Under the pieces are notes generated by a model that saw nothing but the letters and a program-made list of their open reading frames with translations, ran no database searches and had not been told where the DNA came from. Below are positions 34,432-42,961 of a stretch of 64,000 bases of DNA, piece after piece (position 1 is the stretch's first letter; every line of letters begins with the position of its first letter). The stretch covers positions 1-64,000 of the forward strand of contig JASGDN010000090.1 in assembly GCA_049841275.1 (NCBI GenBank), given 5' to 3'. Source of the DNA: JASGDN01 sp049841275 (GTDB lineage: Bacteria > Chloroflexota > Chloroflexia > Thermomicrobiales > UBA6265). The translations under genes and the position numbers were made by a program.

Positions 34432-35890
34432 TACGCACATCGCACGAGACCAGATGAGAGTTGCGACTACCCGCGAGGCGGCTTTTCCAGTGCTGTGGAT
34501 CTTATGGATTGCCACAGCATGTGTAGGTTATGGCGCGTTTCTATTGAGATTGTCCGATTCCCTAATCATCATAGCGTTTGCAAGCATTATTGCTACAATC
34601 CCCCTCTTGGGCCTTCGAATCAAGCCTCTACGATGGTTTCATCCAATGGTAATGGTAGCGGTGCCGGCTATTGTAGGGATTGGGCTGCGGTCGGTTTATC
34701 TACTCTATGACAGAAAGAGCGATGGTGCTTCGCGTCTGTTGCTCGGTCAGAACCCAGAGGACGTTGTAGTTCTTGGTTCGCTGCTTGCTGCGGTTGGGCT
34801 ATCCGCCCTTACCATGACGTTTGTATTCGCTCAAAGCAAGTCTGGGTCTGGGCGAAAGCTTTGGTTCGGTATGAACTGGCAGGAAGATTCTGGGCGTTCT
34901 ATCACCCTGCTCCTGGTCTCTTTGATGATCGGCGTAGTCGCTACAGTGTTCTACGTCCGAGCCACAGGAGGGTTTTCTTGGGATGCCATATCAGGGAAGC
35001 GGTATATTGAACTGTCAAACGATTCTGTCAGTAGTGGAGCTTTCATATCTCGAGCGACCAGCATTCCAGCACTTGCTTGTCTGCCTATTCTCTCGTCCTG
35101 GGCAAAAGGGAGTACTCCTTCCGTTGGGGTTCGTATTCTTGTCATAGTTTGTATTGGCGCCTCGACCGTTGCCCCCTTTATTGCGTCGTCCCGGGCGGAG
35201 ATTATAGCTTTGCTGGTAGTTTGCGGTATTACTTGGAGTTTTTCGCGCACCATGAGTGTGGCGGCTCTAGTGGCGGTGAGTATTGTCGCGTTAGGGGTGC
35301 TTCTAACAATGGGTTCGCTTCGTTGTGAGCATCAGTCGGGCGCTAGCGAAACCTGTGGTGTTGAAAAAGAGGTCGAAGGGTCTCTCCTTGCTAACGAGAA
35401 TTGGTTAAGTGTTAGCAAGACTTATCATATAGCTAGGAAAGTTCCCGACGTTGTGGGATTCCAGTATGGGAGTACGATTCTTGGAGCGATGTTGGCTCCC
35501 ATTCCCAGGACAATATGGGAGAGTAAGCCCTCAGTGAGGTCTGATATTCTGGTTGGCTTTCAGATTTTGGAGCTGCCTCCCACTCGACGCACTGGCGCAT
35601 CTCCTGGATTTATCGGCGAGCTTTACTTGAATCTAGGTTTACCAGCAGTTGTTTTGGGGATGGGGGCGATGGGCTATGCATTACGCCGATTATGGGATTG
35701 GTTGTACGAAACACGATCTGATTTCGCGATTTCGGTTTTTGCTCTGGCGGCAGTGCATATCGCATTGCGTCTGCCTCAGGGGGACTTTACTGGGTCGATG
35801 CTCCCGTTTCTGCAGGGGGCCTTCGTGGTAGGTGCTGTCCTGTGGTTTGGTCAACGCCCTATCAAGGGAGTCACTGATAGTCCAGGTTAG
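34421..35890 (+). CDS. Wzy-like O-antigen/exopolysaccharide polymerase
   Basis: A 489-residue membrane protein with about 11-12 helices and one large extracytoplasmic loop (about residues 330-400, including HQSGASETCGVEKEVEG and two Cys). That topology and position between flippase and transferase genes point to the repeat-unit polymerase. SSRAEIIALLVV and TRRTGASPGFIGELYLNLG resemble the RxE...GxxxE-type segment of oligosaccharide repeat polymerases. GTG at 34421 follows GGAG and overlaps the previous gene. Assignment is by topology and context more than by sequence. Confidence 0.75.
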   Translation: MKADTHIARDQMRVATTREAAFPVLWILWIATACVGYGAFLLRLSDSLIIIAFASIIATIPLLGLRIKPLRWFHPMVMVAVPAIVGIGLRSVYLLYDRKSDGASRLLLGQNPEDVVVLGSLLAAVGLSALTMTFVFAQSKSGSGRKLWFGMNWQEDSGRSITLLLVSLMIGVVATVFYVRATGGFSWDAISGKRYIELSNDSVSSGAFISRATSIPALACLPILSSWAKGSTPSVGVRILVIVCIGASTVAPFIASSRAEIIALLVVCGITWSFSRTMSVAALVAVSIVALGVLLTMGSLRCEHQSGASETCGVEKEVEGSLLANENWLSVSKTYHIARKVPDVVGFQYGSTILGAMLAPIPRTIWESKPSVRSDILVGFQILELPPTRRTGASPGFIGELYLNLGLPAVVLGMGAMGYALRRLWDWLYETRSDFAISVFALAAVHIALRLPQGDFTGSMLPFLQGAFVVGAVLWFGQRPIKGVTDSPG

Positions 35891-35923
35891 GGATCAGCGG
35901 GGCTGTTTAGCAAGGAGTGTGTC

Positions 35924-37009
35924 ATGAGTGAGACGGCAAGTGTGGCGGTCGTCTCGGGGTTCTGGGGACAGAACATCGGGAATGCGTTTTTCAATGTCAG
36001 TGGCAAGTGGCTGATGGAGCAGGCATTGCCCGGATCGAAGGTCGAATGGTTCCAGGATCAGCCGGGATACCGGACGTTCCACGATCAGTCCAAGGGTAAT
36101 CCTGCCAACCATCCAGACCTGATCGGTTCCCTGGATGTTGACTATGTCGTTCTTCAGGGGCCGATGCTGACGGTCAACTTTCGCGCCCTCTGGGAGCCGA
36201 CTTTCCAGAAGCTTCGCGAGCGCGGCGTCAAGATCGTGCTGTTGAGCAGCGGGCTGTTCCGGTACACGAAGGATGAGATCGAGGCAGCTCAGCGGTTTCT
36301 CGATGCGTATCCTCCTGATGTCTTCACGTCCCGGGATAGTGATACTTTCCCTCACTTCAAGGACGTCTGCAATCACACCTACGATGGGATTGAGAGTGCG
36401 TTCTGCGTGCCGGATGCTTTCAAGCCCTACAGACTCGATATGCCCGAATCGGTCGCGCTCTGCTTCGACCGGTATCCCGAGCCGAACTTTTCCTTGGGAA
36501 ACCGGTCTACGGCGATCGAGGATCCCAAGATGGAAGGGAGCTTCGAGTTTGAAGGTGATACCTGGAACTGGACGATTCCTCCCATGCAGCAGCGTCTGTC
36601 CCACAAGGGGCAACGGATGGCTTATGTGAGCTCGGTGAGCGATCGGCGAAAGCTCCCGGCCACCCTTGGGCCATGGAATGTTCTTCGTCCGGAGCATCGC
36701 TCGAATCCATTCATCGGCTGGAAGGTGTACCGGAACCCGGGGGCGGTAGTCTCCGATGAACCGTATACGTACTTGACGGTCTACGCGAACGCGAAGATGA
36801 CTCTGTCTGACCGTGTGCATGCATGCGTGGTCGCAGCTGCCTATGGCAATCCCGTCATGTTGTACGGAACGACACCTCGGAGCGCCCTCTTCGAGCGCAT
36901 GGGGCTCGGCGGCGTGCGCAAGACCATAGTCCAGTTGCCCGAGGAGCGGCGCGTCCAGGAGCGCGATGCGCTCCTATCGTTCCTCAAGACGAGTCTCGCG
37001 AGCGTTTAG
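35924..37009 (+). CDS. Polysaccharide pyruvyl transferase family protein, second
   Basis: A 361-residue member of the same family as 33226-34431 but only distantly related. It begins SVAVVSGFWGQNIGNAFFNVSG, has VDYVVLQGPML in the middle and LSDRVHACVVAAAYGNPVML near the end, the SDRxHxxxxAxxxGxP motif of this family. GC is intermediate. It follows the polymerase by 33 bases and precedes a glycosyltransferase. It may pyruvylate a different sugar or position. Confidence 0.8.
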   Translation: MSETASVAVVSGFWGQNIGNAFFNVSGKWLMEQALPGSKVEWFQDQPGYRTFHDQSKGNPANHPDLIGSLDVDYVVLQGPMLTVNFRALWEPTFQKLRERGVKIVLLSSGLFRYTKDEIEAAQRFLDAYPPDVFTSRDSDTFPHFKDVCNHTYDGIESAFCVPDAFKPYRLDMPESVALCFDRYPEPNFSLGNRSTAIEDPKMEGSFEFEGDTWNWTIPPMQQRLSHKGQRMAYVSSVSDRRKLPATLGPWNVLRPEHRSNPFIGWKVYRNPGAVVSDEPYTYLTVYANAKMTLSDRVHACVVAAAYGNPVMLYGTTPRSALFERMGLGGVRKTIVQLPEERRVQERDALLSFLKTSLASV

Positions 37010-37029
37010 GAGATAGGGGGAGAAGCTAC

Positions 37030-38118
37030 ATGTCGGAAGGCTCTCGCGTTACCGTCATCGCCACGCTTCCCCCACCTCGAACGGGGATGACCAGCGTTAC
37101 TGAGCTCGTTATCCAGCATCTTGGTGAACACGGAGAAGTTGAGGTGATCAACCTCTCCCGTGGAGATGCAGCACGGCGGCGATCCTGGAAGGCCGTTCGG
37201 TCCTTGAGGCAGCTGCAGGCGACGTTTAGCATTCTGCTGTCCCGTCAGACGGGTGCCATCTATATCGCACTCAATTCCGGTCCAGCCATTGCTCTCGACT
37301 GCGTACTACTTGGTGCAGCTCGGTTGAGGTCGCGCCATGTATTCGCCCATCATCATTCCTTCAGTTATCTATCAAGACCGCTTCCGCTCATGAGATTGCT
37401 GTACGCAATCGGCAATGAACAGCTGTACGATGTCGTCCTTTGCTCAAGTATGCGGGAGCGACTCGAGCTGCATTATGGCCGATCGAACGCTATTGTCGTA
37501 ACTAATCCTGTCGAGACAGTTGCGCAGGGATCGGTAGGAGAGCGGCGCTCGTCGAGTCTTGTTCTTGGGCATCTGGCTAATCTCTCTCGTGAAAAAGGGA
37601 TAGTTGCGGTGATTGAGACGTTTGAGCTCTGTCGGCAAAGAGGCGACGATGTGTATCTCCACCTTGCCGGTCCGTTCGCTGACCAAGCAACTGAGCGGAT
37701 AGTATTGGACGCGGTTAGCAGGTGGCCTGGCAGGATTGCATACCGCGGCCCGGTATATCGAGACGCAAAAACCACCTTCTACGAAGGTATCGATGTGTTC
37801 CTCTATCCAACACGCTATCCTGTTGAAGCGCAGCCTCTCGTGATCCTTGAATCCCTTGGAGCTGGCACCGTTGTCATGTCAGTCGATAGGGGATGCATTC
37901 AGGATCTTTGTACTGATTCCGAAGCGATCTCCTTGTTTGATGTCGATCGGTTTCCTGAAGAAGCTTCCGTTGCTCTCGCGGAACTCCTGAGTGCTCCGAG
38001 TCGGGTTCAGCGTCTCCGGCAGCTGGCCAAAGACGAATCCAGGCGACTAGCGGAGCAGTCTCAGTCCCAGCTGCGCTTTCTGGTATCTGCTATGCGCCAA
38101 GCTCCTCGCCTCAAATGA
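37030..38118 (+). CDS. GT4 glycosyltransferase
   Basis: A 362-residue GT-B glycosyltransferase; VTVIATLPPPRTGMTSVTEL is the nucleotide-free N-terminal fold, and LGHLANLSREKGI, DVYLHLAGPFAD, and FLYPTRYPVEAQPLVILESL carry the donor-binding E-x7-E-type region (YPVEAQPLVILES). The ATG at 37030 has a GGGGGAG site; the longer frame to 36823 overlaps the previous gene. It is the last gene of the cluster and is followed by a strong terminator at 38234-38286. Confidence 0.85.
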   Translation: MSEGSRVTVIATLPPPRTGMTSVTELVIQHLGEHGEVEVINLSRGDAARRRSWKAVRSLRQLQATFSILLSRQTGAIYIALNSGPAIALDCVLLGAARLRSRHVFAHHHSFSYLSRPLPLMRLLYAIGNEQLYDVVLCSSMRERLELHYGRSNAIVVTNPVETVAQGSVGERRSSSLVLGHLANLSREKGIVAVIETFELCRQRGDDVYLHLAGPFADQATERIVLDAVSRWPGRIAYRGPVYRDAKTTFYEGIDVFLYPTRYPVEAQPLVILESLGAGTVVMSVDRGCIQDLCTDSEAISLFDVDRFPEEASVALAELLSAPSRVQRLRQLAKDESRRLAEQSQSQLRFLVSAMRQAPRLK

Positions 38119-38233
38119 GCTGGCTAAGCTTCGAAGAGGCTGGAGCCATGACCTCCGTCCCACTGTCTGCGTTGATTGCCTGCACTACACTGGATGCCAT
38201 CGTCCGGGGCAGCGGCGCCCCTCAGCGCCGGTC

Positions 38234-38286
38234 GGAGGAACTGCACTTCTCCGCCCCCTGACGAGGCGGAGAAGTGCAGTTCCTCC
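38234..38286 (+). terminator. Perfect 22-bp hairpin at the end of the polysaccharide operon
   Basis: Arms 38234-38255 (GGAGGAACTGCACTTCTCCG...) and 38265-38286 are exactly complementary with a 9-base loop. It is placed 115 bases after the last glycosyltransferase and 60 bases before the Wzz/kinase gene, so it may end one operon or attenuate readthrough into the next. Confidence 0.85.
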
Positions 38287-38348
38287 GGTCACGACGTTCG
38301 ACACACCGACCGTCAACGACCACGACCCAGCGAAAGAGACATACCTCC

Positions 38349-39950
38349 GTGGAGCTCGACCTCCGACACCTCACCAAGATTGCCCGCCGCTGGTGGTGGC
38401 TCCTTCTCCTTGCTCCCATCATCGCCGGCGCCAGCGCGTTCTTTGTCTCCAACCGGCAGACGCCCCTCTATTCCGCCACCGCCGTCCTTCGCGTCAATCC
38501 GCCGGTCAATTCCGAACTCAACCAGCAATCCTTCACCGTCACCACCAACCTCGGCGAAACCTACCGCCAGCTCATCACCTACGACCCTGTCCTCCAGCGG
38601 GTTGTCGACAAACTCAAGCTCCCCTACGGCACCGACACGCTCCGCGCCAACGTCACCGCCAGCGTTGTCCGCGACACCCAGCTGATCAAGATCGCGGTCT
38701 CCAATCCCGATCCGGATCAGGCCGCCCTCCTCGCCAACACCATCGCCGACCAGTTCATCGCCTACCAGGCCGAAAACACTCAGACCCAGATCCAGACCAC
38801 CCTCGCCGACATCAATACCCAGCTCTCCGATGTCCAGACCCAGCTCGCCTCCGTCGAGACCGAACTCAACACCATCAACGTCCCGGCCAACGCGAACAAG
38901 AGCGACGTCCAGACCCGTATCAACGAACTCCGCGTCCAGCAGGTCCAGCTCCAGTCCCGCCTCGACAGCCTGCAGTCCCAGTCCAACTCCATCGCGTCCA
39001 GCGTCGCCTCCGGTCAGGTCCAGGTCTCCGTCTCGAATCCTGCCCAACCACCGTCCGCCCCCTACGCCCCGCGCACGCTGTTCTACACGGCCCTGGGCGT
39101 CTTCGTGGGGCTGCTCATCGCCGTCGGCGCCGTCGCGCTGCTCGAATACCTCGACAACACGGTCAAGGCCGACACCGACTTCCCGGCGCTCACCGGTGTC
39201 TCCCTCATGAGCTCGATCCCGACCCTGCCCCGGCTCAAGGAAGGCGCCAACCAGGTCTACACGATGACCGAACCGGGCTCGACAGCCGCCGAGGCGGTCC
39301 GGCTCCTGCGTACCAACCTCGAATTCGCCGCCGCGGTCGCCCCGATCAAGTCGCTCGCGGTCACCAGTACCTCGCCCTCCGAGGGCAAGAGCACCATCAC
39401 CGCCAACCTCGGGGTCGCGATGGCGCAGGCCGGCTTCAAGACCGTGATCGTCGACTGCGACCTCCGCCGCCCGACCCAGCACAAGATCTTCGGCGTCGCC
39501 AACGGACGCGGCCTCTCGACCCTGCTCACCCACCCCGAGGAGGACTGGGAAGCCCACGCCCACCGCGTCGCCCTGCCGGGTCTCGTGCTGGTCCCGAGCG
39601 GGCCGGTCCCGCCCAACCCGGCCGATCTCCTCGCCGTGGATGCCTTCGACCAGCTCCTGGAACGCATCACCGCCGACGCCGATATCGTCCTGCTCGATAC
39701 GCCACCGATCCTGGCGGTCAGCGACGCCCTGATCGCCTCCCGCAAGACCGATGGCGTCCTGCTGCTCTGCCGGTCGGGCTCCACGAAACGTGAGGCCCTG
39801 CAGACCGGGGCAACCGCGCTGCACCAGGGCGATATTCGCCTGGTCGGCGTCGTGCTCAACCAGCGGGCCGAGAACGAGACCGGCGGCTACTACTATTATT
39901 ATGACTATACGTCCTCCGCACCCGAGTCTAGTGCGGCGACCTCGAACTGA
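38349..39950 (+). CDS. Wzz chain-length domain fused to BY-kinase (tyrosine autokinase)
   Basis: A 533-residue cytoplasmic-membrane protein controlling polysaccharide chain length and export. A Wzz domain has helices near residues 14-34 (WWWLLLLAPIIAGASAFFV) and 240-262, with a long coiled coil (about 135-215) between them. The kinase has the P-loop SPSEGKST at 342-349, the Walker A' VIVDCDLRRP near 367-376 and Walker B DIVLLDTPP. The C-terminus bears a tyrosine cluster at 514-518 plus 520, the autophosphorylation site of BY-kinases. GTG at 38349 is inferred from the domain start; the ribosome-binding site is weak. Confidence 0.9.
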   Translation: MELDLRHLTKIARRWWWLLLLAPIIAGASAFFVSNRQTPLYSATAVLRVNPPVNSELNQQSFTVTTNLGETYRQLITYDPVLQRVVDKLKLPYGTDTLRANVTASVVRDTQLIKIAVSNPDPDQAALLANTIADQFIAYQAENTQTQIQTTLADINTQLSDVQTQLASVETELNTINVPANANKSDVQTRINELRVQQVQLQSRLDSLQSQSNSIASSVASGQVQVSVSNPAQPPSAPYAPRTLFYTALGVFVGLLIAVGAVALLEYLDNTVKADTDFPALTGVSLMSSIPTLPRLKEGANQVYTMTEPGSTAAEAVRLLRTNLEFAAAVAPIKSLAVTSTSPSEGKSTITANLGVAMAQAGFKTVIVDCDLRRPTQHKIFGVANGRGLSTLLTHPEEDWEAHAHRVALPGLVLVPSGPVPPNPADLLAVDAFDQLLERITADADIVLLDTPPILAVSDALIASRKTDGVLLLCRSGSTKREALQTGATALHQGDIRLVGVVLNQRAENETGGYYYYYDYTSSAPESSAATSN

Positions 39951-39974
39951 CCGCGTACAGGTCCCTTTTCCCGG

Positions 39975-40029
39975 ATAGAGCAATCATGCCGGACGAGCTC
40001 ATGTGCCTCGCCCGACATGATTGCTCTAT
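39975..40029 (+). terminator. Long hairpin after the BY-kinase gene
   Basis: ATAGAGCAATCATG and following bases (39975-39997) pair with 40007-40029 over 23 bp with two mismatches; the loop is 9 bases. Confidence 0.75.
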
Positions 40030-40142
40030 TCGCACGTATTTCTTGCTCCATAGCAATTCCCAGGATTGGCAGATACGGCGAATCTGATCTACAGTTCCCC
40101 GTCTGGTGGGACATAACGTCGAGGATCGAGGGAGAAACGTGT

Positions 40143-41505
40143 ATGTCCGCCGGGCACTGCCCCCGTTGCGGGACGCTAACCGAGGATCGGGACAAGTTCT
40201 GCGTCAACTGCGGCTTCGATCTCAGCCAGCAGGCCACACGAACCCCGCTCGCGACGGAGGAGCATCAGTTCATCCTCACGCCCGAACCCGGCTCACCAGG
40301 AGTCCCCCAGCCACAACCCCAGGCCAGCGCCGGATCGTGACGGCGGCATTGGAGCCGGCTGCGCCGGGCGCTCGGGACGGCCGCACTCCTCGTTCTCACG
40401 GCGGGTATCATCCTGGCTGCCTATCTCACCTACCGCATCTCCTCCACCCTCTCGACCATGCACGATGTCTCGACGCCACCTCCGGCGCTCGATGCGGGGT
40501 CCCTCGGGGACACGCCCGGGACGGCGGTCGACTCGGGGCCAGCCCTTACCGCCATCGCCACCTACGCGGCCTCGCCCAATCATCCACCCCTGCGGCACCA
40601 CCCGCCGTGGTAGTACCGGACACCGTCCAGCTCTTCCTGCTGATGGGCGTCGATGCCCGGCCGGAGGAAGCCATCGACATCGGCGTGCGCCCGGACAGCC
40701 TCTCGGTCGCCGCCTACGACACCGCTACCAACTCTTGCCGCCTGCTCTCCATCCCCGCGATTCGCGGGTCGAGCTGCCGGGCTACGGGCTCTCCAAGATC
40801 AACCACGCGCTGGCGGTCGGGGGCATCCCCTACGAGAAGCTGGTGGTCGAGCAGTTCCTCGGCGTGAAGATCGATCACTACGCCCTGATCGATTTCTCCG
40901 GCATGGAGACGTTCATCGACAAGATCGGCGGCGTCGACATCGTCATCACCGACGATCCCTTCACCATCGATGGGTACACCTTCAAGCCGGGGCCGATCCA
41001 TCTCACCGGCAAGGAGGCCCTCGCCTACGCACGATACCGCTACGGCCCGGATGGCGACTTCGGCCGCATCCGCCGGCAGCATCAGGTCATCGCGGCCGCC
41101 ATCGACAAGCTCTCGTCCTCGTCGGCGCCGTCGATGGCGAAGCTCGTTCCGGACACCCTGGACTCGCTCGCGGCCCACGTCCGCACCGACCTGAGCGCCG
41201 GCCAGCTGACCGACCTCGGAACCGACATCATCGATCACTGCTCGGGTGGCAAGGCCCAGGACGAGACCATTCAGGGCACGGTCGGCACGTTCCAGGATCC
41301 GCTGTTGAACATGGACCTCTCGTACGTGATCGTCGACGAAGCCGACCGCGACCGGAAAGTCCACTGGCTGGTCACCGGCGAACCGCTTCAGGGGCAGCCA
41401 GCCGCAACCCCCAGCGCGACGCCAAGCGCGGTCCTGTCCGACCCCGTTGGGAAGACGCAACCGACCGCACGCCCGGCACACGCGATCGTGACGCTCAGTT
41501 GTTGA
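40143..41505 (+). pseudogene. Zinc-ribbon / LytR-CpsA-Psr (LCP) protein, disrupted
   Basis: Read across frames this would be about 450 residues: an N-terminal zinc ribbon (CPRCG...CVNCG, from the ATG at 40143), a membrane helix (LGTAALLVLTAGIILAAYL) and an LCP domain (LFLLMGVDARP, LSIPRDSRVELPGYGLSKIN, ALAYARYRYG). LCP enzymes transfer undecaprenyl-linked glycopolymers to the cell wall. Three lesions interrupt it: TGA at 40338-40340 (CGA would restore Arg), a frame change between about 40580 and 40620, and another at about 40754-40757 where adding one C to a C-run restores LSIPRDSRVE. All three could be decay, or homopolymer-type sequence errors. Position after the polysaccharide genes fits the role. 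Confidence 0.8.
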
Positions 41506-42259
41506 TGGGCATGGCCGGCGGGACGGGCGGCGTCCGGGTCGGGACCGTCTCCGTCGGCGATGGTGCTCTGGTTGGGGCCGGCGTCGGGGAGGGAACGGAT
41601 GTCGGAGTAGGCGGAAGCGTCGGGCGGATGAGACCGACCTGTTCACCGACCAGCGGCGCCCGGCTATCTGCCGTTGCGCTCGCCGACGCGACCGGCGTTG
41701 GCGTCCGCGTCAGAACCGGCGAAGGGGTCTCCGTTGCAGCAGACGACGATGCCGCCGTCACCTGCGCCACCGGGGAGGACACCGGCTGCAGGGATGAAGG
41801 CGAGGGTGACGGAGTTCCCGCAGGAGACTCGGCAACCTGCACGGTGACCGGGGGTTCGTCATCCTGAGCCCCGCCCCAATGGGCAAACGCATAGGCGCCT
41901 ACAGAGCCTAGCGCAACCAGCCCGAGGAGAAGCCCTGTCACCGCCATCGGACGCTGGTACCACCGCCGTTGATTACGCCTCGCCGGGCGGGAACGTCCCC
42001 GGGTTGCCCCCTCCTCACCGGGAAGCCCGCCGAGCGGGATGACGTCGGATCCCGACGCAGGCCGCTGAGAGGCCAGCACGACTTCCGTCTTGCCCCCGAC
42101 GCGACGGCGGGTGACGGGAACGAGCTCGGGGAGCGCTTGTTCGGCAAGCCGTGCTCCACAGAGCTCGCAAAAACGGTCTGCGGGATTCAGCGAGATGGCG
42201 CCGCAGGATGGACATTGACGTGGAGCGGACTCCTCCCAGCCTGACGCTGTATCAGCCAT
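41495..42259 (-). CDS. Zinc-ribbon membrane protein with Pro/Ser/Thr-rich tail
   Basis: A 254-residue protein. The N-terminal zinc ribbon is CPSCGAISLNPADRFCELCG; a cytoplasmic basic linker leads to a single helix (MAVTGLLLGLVALGSVGAYAF, about 105-125). The outside tail is unstructured and rich in Pro, Thr and Ser (PTLPPTPTSVPSPTPAPTRA). Function unknown. Its last codons overlap the end of the disrupted LCP gene by 11 bases tail to tail, and the layout (zinc ribbon, helix, P/T-rich segment) is the same as in that LCP protein. Confidence 0.7.
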   Translation of the reverse strand: MADTASGWEESAPRQCPSCGAISLNPADRFCELCGARLAEQALPELVPVTRRRVGGKTEVVLASQRPASGSDVIPLGGLPGEEGATRGRSRPARRNQRRWYQRPMAVTGLLLGLVALGSVGAYAFAHWGGAQDDEPPVTVQVAESPAGTPSPSPSSLQPVSSPVAQVTAASSSAATETPSPVLTRTPTPVASASATADSRAPLVGEQVGLIRPTLPPTPTSVPSPTPAPTRAPSPTETVPTRTPPVPPAMPINN

Positions 42260-42330
42260 CCCACACCCCTACCCACGACGCGGCGTCACCAATCGAACGC
42301 TACCGGGAATCGTAACACTCAACCCTTGCC

Positions 42331-42344
42331 CCTGTACGTACAGG
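42331..42344. promoter_or_regulatory. 14-bp perfect palindrome upstream of the zinc-ribbon gene
   Basis: CCTGTACGTACAGG lies 72-85 bases before the minus-strand start at 42259. It could be an operator half of this promoter; no known regulator motif is matched with confidence. Confidence 0.25.
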
Positions 42345-42352
42345 TGAGCGCG

Positions 42353-42395
42353 GGAAAGGCCACGCTCCACACCACTGAAGAAGCGTGACCTTTCC
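42353..42395. terminator. 14-bp hairpin between two minus-strand genes
   Basis: GGAAAGGCCACGCT (42353-42366) pairs with 42382-42395 with one G-T-type mismatch and a 15-base loop. It probably ends the transcript of the small gene at 42462-42713. Confidence 0.65.
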
Positions 42396-42461
42396 TCTGC
42401 GCAGGATAGTATGTCCGGACCATTTCCCGAAACCCGGACAGGCTTGGCGAACGCCGTGACC

Positions 42462-42713
42462 TCAGCGCAGCCGTGTCACCTTGATGGCCCGTCCAGCGTC
42501 AGCCCTGTCGATGCCGATCAGCATGTCCTCTTTCCGGGAGACCCGCGTGAATGATGCCTTGATCGCCCGCAACGTCTCATCGGGAGCCGGCCAGACCTCG
42601 ATCGACTCGCCCGGCCTCATCTCCCGCAACGTCTCGCGGGTGTCATCGTCGGTCGTGAACGGTTCCACAGGGCGAGGCGGCGCGTCGGCCGCGTCGATGA
42701 TCGTGATTTTCAT
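42462..42713 (-). CDS. Small hypothetical protein
   Basis: An 83-residue cytoplasmic protein beginning MKITIIDAADAPPRPVEPFT with an acidic TDDDTRETLREMRPGE middle and a KASFTRVSRKEDM segment. It resembles small proteins found alone near regulators, but no family is recognised. The ATG at 42713 follows GAGG; the frame extends to 42929 without coding character. Confidence 0.55.
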   Translation of the reverse strand: MKITIIDAADAPPRPVEPFTTDDDTRETLREMRPGESIEVWPAPDETLRAIKASFTRVSRKEDMLIGIDRADAGRAIKVTRLR

Positions 42714-42961
42714 CTGTCGTGTCCTCGGGGATAAAAGGAGAGCAGGTCGGCCCATGAACCAAGTCTCCTGAGCATGATACCAAAGAGGGTCGCTAGTGAA
42801 ATCGTTTCCATGCACGGCCCGGACCTTACTCCCCCGGTCGATACCGGGCACGATGCACGTCTCCGTCTGCACGAGGCCTCCCTGAAAAAGAAGGCACCCT
42901 CTTAGCACTCTCCTATGATAGACTGCCAAATCGTGCGAGATGCCGGCGGGAGGATCGAATC

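Noticed and set aside
38313..39983. Minus-strand 556-codon frame opposite the Wzz/BY-kinase gene
   Set aside because: Gly/Val/Asp-rich low-complexity sequence produced by the codon pattern of the plus strand; the true gene has P-loop and tyrosine cluster.
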